Shown here one piece after another: positions 5,463 to 7,474 of a stretch of DNA of 7,474 nucleotides. A program made the translations under genes and the position numbers. Below the pieces are notes generated by a model. It did not search any database. It worked only from the letters and a program-made list of their open reading frames with translations, and was not told where the DNA came from. The stretch's first letter is position 1. Each line of letters starts with the position of its first letter. Origin of the DNA: Oscillospiraceae bacterium (GTDB lineage Bacteria; Bacillota; Clostridia; Oscillospirales; Acutalibacteraceae); NCBI GenBank assembly GCA_031273775.1, contig JAISRF010000059.1, positions 1-7,474 of the forward strand, read 5' to 3'.

Positions 5463-6062
5463 ATGAAATATTTGGAGCTGTTCTGGGCGTTTTTCAAGGT
5501 GGGATTGATGAGCTTCGGCGGCGGATATGCCGCCATGCCGCTGGTGCAGACGCAGATTGTCGAGGAACTCGGCTGGATTAACATGACCGATTTCACCGAC
5601 ATGCTGGCGATTTCTCAAATGACCCCGGGGCCGATTTCAATTAACCTTTCCACCTTCGTCGGTGCGCGAATGGGCAATCTTTTGGGCGCGACCGCCGCGA
5701 TGCTGGGGTGCATTGTCCCATCCTGTGTGATTATGCTCATTTTGACGCGGCTATACCGAAAATTTCGGACTCTGGAGACGGTGCAGTGCGTGCTCGCGGT
5801 GCTAAAGCCCGCGACTCTTTCGATGATTGCGGCGTCCGGAGGCAGCTTGTTTTTGCTGTCGGTATTTGGCGGAGAACCGCGCGATTTATGGCTTGCCGGT
5901 TTCGACTGGCGAGCCGGTTTCGACTGGTTTGCCGCCGTGATATTCGCGGTGGGGCTGGTTTTGCTGCGGATTAAACGCGTCAAAGTACCCCCGGTGCTGA
6001 TTATGCTCGGCGCGGGCGTGTTGGGCTTGGTTTTTTCAGTTTTACCGGCGGTGAACGGATAA
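5463..6062 (+). CDS. ChrA-family transporter, short (half-size) subunit 2
   Basis: The 199-residue partner of the preceding ChrA half. It has the typical family landmarks SFGGGYAAMPLVQ (17-29), GWINMTDFTDMLAISQMTPGP (37-57), SINLSTFVGARMGN (from 59) and several hydrophobic helices to the end. Two tandem short ChrA proteins are thought to form a heteromeric transporter, and the order and spacing here fit that. The ATG at 5463 gives the usual MKYLELFWAFFKVG beginning, yet there is no good ribosome site within the preceding 12 bases, so expression may depend on coupling to the upstream gene. Residues 145-156 are a perfect-phase duplication (AGFDWR, AGFDWF) encoded by an 18-base tandem repeat, in a probable loop between helices. 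The gene is convergent with the RNase M5-like gene, with only 20 bases between their stops and no clear terminator. Confidence 0.92.
   Translation: MKYLELFWAFFKVGLMSFGGGYAAMPLVQTQIVEELGWINMTDFTDMLAISQMTPGPISINLSTFVGARMGNLLGATAAMLGCIVPSCVIMLILTRLYRKFRTLETVQCVLAVLKPATLSMIAASGGSLFLLSVFGGEPRDLWLAGFDWRAGFDWFAAVIFAVGLVLLRIKRVKVPPVLIMLGAGVLGLVFSVLPAVNG
5895..5930. repeat. 18-bp in-frame tandem duplication in the second chrA
   Basis: A 15-base word beginning GCCGGTTTCGAC occurs at 5895-5909 and again at 5913-5927, giving a period of 18 bases that keeps the reading frame. It duplicates six residues (145-150 and 151-156) and looks like a recent replication-slippage event. Confidence 0.75.
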
Positions 6063-6082
6063 ATCTCACCAAAGCTCACGGT

Positions 6083-6697
6083 TCATTCCGCTCTGTCCCG
6101 GGTTAACGCGGCCAAAAATTCTTTCCGGGTGTAAAGCGTGTTTAGCACCTCGCGCAGCATGTTTGCGGAAAGATTTTCCGGCAGACCCAGCGCTTTTTGC
6201 AGTTGTTTTCGTTTCCGGGACGATTCCTCTCCGCCAATCAGCCCGGCCTCCAACAAATCGGCGCGGGTGACGGGGTTTTCGCTTTTTTCGCGCACCTCTA
6301 AAACGCCGGCGCGAACCAGGCAATGTTTCAGCGTTTCGGTATCCATGCCCTCTACGCCTATCTTGCCCTCTTTCCCCGGTCGGGCTTTCCGGCGCTCCTT
6401 GCCGTGTATATCCGGGATATATACATGGATAATTTGCTCCTTGGGGATGGAGCCGCCCAGAAAACCGCGCAGCTGAAACCCCGCCCGGTCACTGTCCGTC
6501 AGAATAATCAACCCGCGGGTTTTGGCCAGCGCGCGGACAAGCGAGAGCTTTTCTTTGTCTTTGTATATGCGAAAGCCGCCGATGTCAAGAATCAGCGCGT
6601 CCAAAAGGGAGGCAAGCCGGATTTTGTCGTACTTGCCTTCTACGATTACAGCCTCACGTAGCTTGATTTTTTGATTCATTTTGTTTTGCTCAGACAC
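6083..6697 (-). CDS. RNase M5-like TOPRIM/DUF4093 protein (rnmV-like)
   Basis: A 204-residue cytoplasmic protein with a TOPRIM domain at about 13-105 and a DUF4093-type C-terminal region at about 115-204. The TOPRIM catalytic residues are present: Glu20 in VIVEGKYD and Asp68/Asp70 in LTDSDRAG. Other conserved stretches are IPDIHGKERRKA and GKEGKIGVEGMD. RNase M5 matures the 5' and 3' ends of 5S rRNA in low-GC Gram-positives together with ribosomal protein L18. The Bacillus enzyme has VEGRDD where this one has VEGKYDK, so this may be the clostridial sister group whose exact substrate is less certain. The GTG at 6697 is used here, with a weak GGGAAA site upstream. The ATG at 6679 would start right at the conserved domain (MNQKIKLREAV) but has no ribosome site. 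It has its own promoter and diverges from aspS. Confidence 0.85.
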   Translation of the reverse strand: MSEQNKMNQKIKLREAVIVEGKYDKIRLASLLDALILDIGGFRIYKDKEKLSLVRALAKTRGLIILTDSDRAGFQLRGFLGGSIPKEQIIHVYIPDIHGKERRKARPGKEGKIGVEGMDTETLKHCLVRAGVLEVREKSENPVTRADLLEAGLIGGEESSRKRKQLQKALGLPENLSANMLREVLNTLYTRKEFLAALTRDRAE

Positions 6698-6727
6698 TTG
6701 ATCAATTTCCCAAAACGTGATGATTGC

Positions 6728-6756
6728 ATATTAGCATAAAACGGCCTGAATTGCAA
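6728..6756 (-). promoter_or_regulatory. Promoter of the RNase M5-like gene
   Basis: On the minus strand, TTGCAA (6756 to 6751) and TAATAT (6733 to 6728) are 17 bases apart, with TGC directly before the -10, making an extended -10 element. Transcription would start near 6721, about 24 bases before the GTG start, which favours 6697 as a usable start. Confidence 0.6.
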
Positions 6757-6791
6757 CAGAAAAGATAAGCCACCGCCCCCCAAAATATCTC

Positions 6792-6820
6792 TTGCCTCTT
6801 CGCCGGTTTTATGATAATAT
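6792..6820 (+). promoter_or_regulatory. Promoter of aspS
   Basis: TTGCCT (6792-6797) and TAATAT (6815-6820) are 17 bases apart, with TGA directly before the -10 (extended -10). Transcription would start near 6827, with a leader of about 28 bases. Its -10 sequence and extended element match those of the divergent RNase M5-like promoter. I see no T-box features in so short a leader. Confidence 0.65.
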
Positions 6821-6854
6821 TACCTCGGTGAAATTCAGCGGGAGGAAATATTTA

Positions 6855-7474
6855 ATGACCGAAACCATGGGCACACTCCGCCGTACGCGCTATTGCGGCG
6901 AATTCAGAAAGAACCACGCGGGCGAAACCGCCGTGGTGTGCGGTTGGGCACAGCGCCAGCGGGATTTGGGCAGTCTGATATTCATAGACTTGCGCGACCG
7001 CACCGGGCTGGTTCAGCTGGCCTTTGACGAAAAGACTCCGCGCGACCTGTTTGACAAGGCCTTCGCTGTCCGCGCCGAATGGGTGCTTATGGCAAAGGGC
7101 AGTGTGCGTGCGCGCTCCTCCGTGAACCCGGAACTTCTCACCGGTGATGTGGAAATTGAGGTCACGGAATTAAAAATCCTCAATCAATCCGAAACCCCGC
7201 CATTTGAAATTTTAGCCGATACCAACGCGAAAGAGGAACTGCGTCTGCGTTACCGCTACCTCGACCTGCGTCGCCCGCCTTTGCAGGAGATGCTTTTCCT
7301 CCGCCACCGGTTGTGCAAATTGGCGCGGGACTACTTCGACAATGAAGGTTTTATGGAAATCGAAACGCCCATCTTAATCAAATCCACGCCGGAGGGCGCG
7401 CGGGATTATCTGGTTCCATCCCGGGTGCAGAAGCACAGCTTTTTCGCCCTTCCCCAGTCGCCCCAGCTTTACAA
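6855..7474 (+). CDS. aspS: Aspartyl-tRNA synthetase, N-terminal part (3' end off window)
   Basis: Class II synthetase that charges tRNA-Asp with aspartate in the cytoplasm; 206 complete codons are visible. The start ATG has a strong GGGAGG site (6840-6845) nine bases upstream. The N-terminal anticodon-binding OB fold is seen in VCGWAQRQRDLGSLIFIDLR (28-47) and the strand-rich region to about 115. The catalytic domain begins around LRYRYLDLRRP, with motif 1 (ETPIL near 170) and the aspartate-binding flipping region KSTPEGARDYLVPSR, then FALPQSPQLY. Leu38 in RDLGSL occupies the position that is often His in non-discriminating bacterial AspRS, so this may be a discriminating enzyme, although that needs the full sequence. 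In many Firmicutes aspS follows hisS; here it is the first gene of its unit. Confidence 0.97.
   Translation, partial: MTETMGTLRRTRYCGEFRKNHAGETAVVCGWAQRQRDLGSLIFIDLRDRTGLVQLAFDEKTPRDLFDKAFAVRAEWVLMAKGSVRARSSVNPELLTGDVEIEVTELKILNQSETPPFEILADTNAKEELRLRYRYLDLRRPPLQEMLFLRHRLCKLARDYFDNEGFMEIETPILIKSTPEGARDYLVPSRVQKHSFFALPQSPQLY

Noticed and set aside
6814..6854. T-box riboswitch in the aspS leader
   Set aside because: The predicted leader is about 28 bases, far too short for a T-box with specifier loop and antiterminator, and no T-box consensus is visible.
1..7474. Defence system, prophage, insertion sequence or CRISPR array
   Set aside because: No transposase, integrase, Cas, toxin-antitoxin or restriction motifs were found, and no spaced direct repeats of CRISPR length occur. 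The genes are housekeeping or transport genes.

Overview
The window looks like a chromosomal segment from an anaerobic Clostridia-type Firmicute (Oscillospiraceae/Ruminococcaceae-like is my best guess). The reasons are the moderately GC-rich coding DNA, AGGAGG-type ribosome sites, a Gly/Pro-rich N-terminus typical of clostridial heterodimeric ABC exporters, paired short ChrA proteins, a clostridial-type RNase M5-like protein and TTG/GTG starts. It is mostly ordinary core genome. I see no phage, insertion sequence, CRISPR array, rRNA or tRNA.

Layout, left to right. (1) Positions 1-3026, minus strand: a two-gene operon for a heterodimeric ABC exporter. The promoter-proximal gene encodes the half with a degenerate ATP site (Asp for the catalytic Glu, Gln for the switch His). 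The second gene overlaps it by one base, runs off the left edge and carries an unusually large TM1-TM2 insert. (2) Positions 3027-3424: a 398-bp gene-free divergent region. It holds the exporter promoter, two AT-rich dyads, a strong forward promoter, a degenerate heptanucleotide tandem repeat and a second forward promoter next to pfkA. (3) 3425-4396: pfkA, ATP-dependent 6-phosphofructokinase with a forced TTG start, followed by a perfect GC-rich terminator hairpin at 4440-4475. (4) 4496-4630, minus strand: a 44-residue predicted single-pass membrane protein that is easily missed. (5) 4805-6062: two tandem half-size ChrA-family transporters, separated by 73 bases that hold a terminator-like hairpin and heptad-like repeats. 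(6) 6083-6697, minus strand: a TOPRIM/DUF4093 RNase M5-like protein, convergent with the second chrA. (7) 6855-7474: the start of aspS (aspartyl-tRNA synthetase), divergent from the RNase M5-like gene. Each of these last two has its own promoter with an extended -10 element.

The two exporter genes should make one complex, and the two ChrA halves probably do as well. The other genes look like independent transcription units for glycolysis, stable-RNA maturation and translation. The most interesting material is small-scale: the unlisted 44-aa membrane protein, the two degenerate heptanucleotide repeat patches in noncoding or gene-end positions, the hairpin over the chrA1 stop codon, and the exporter's enlarged extracellular loop.
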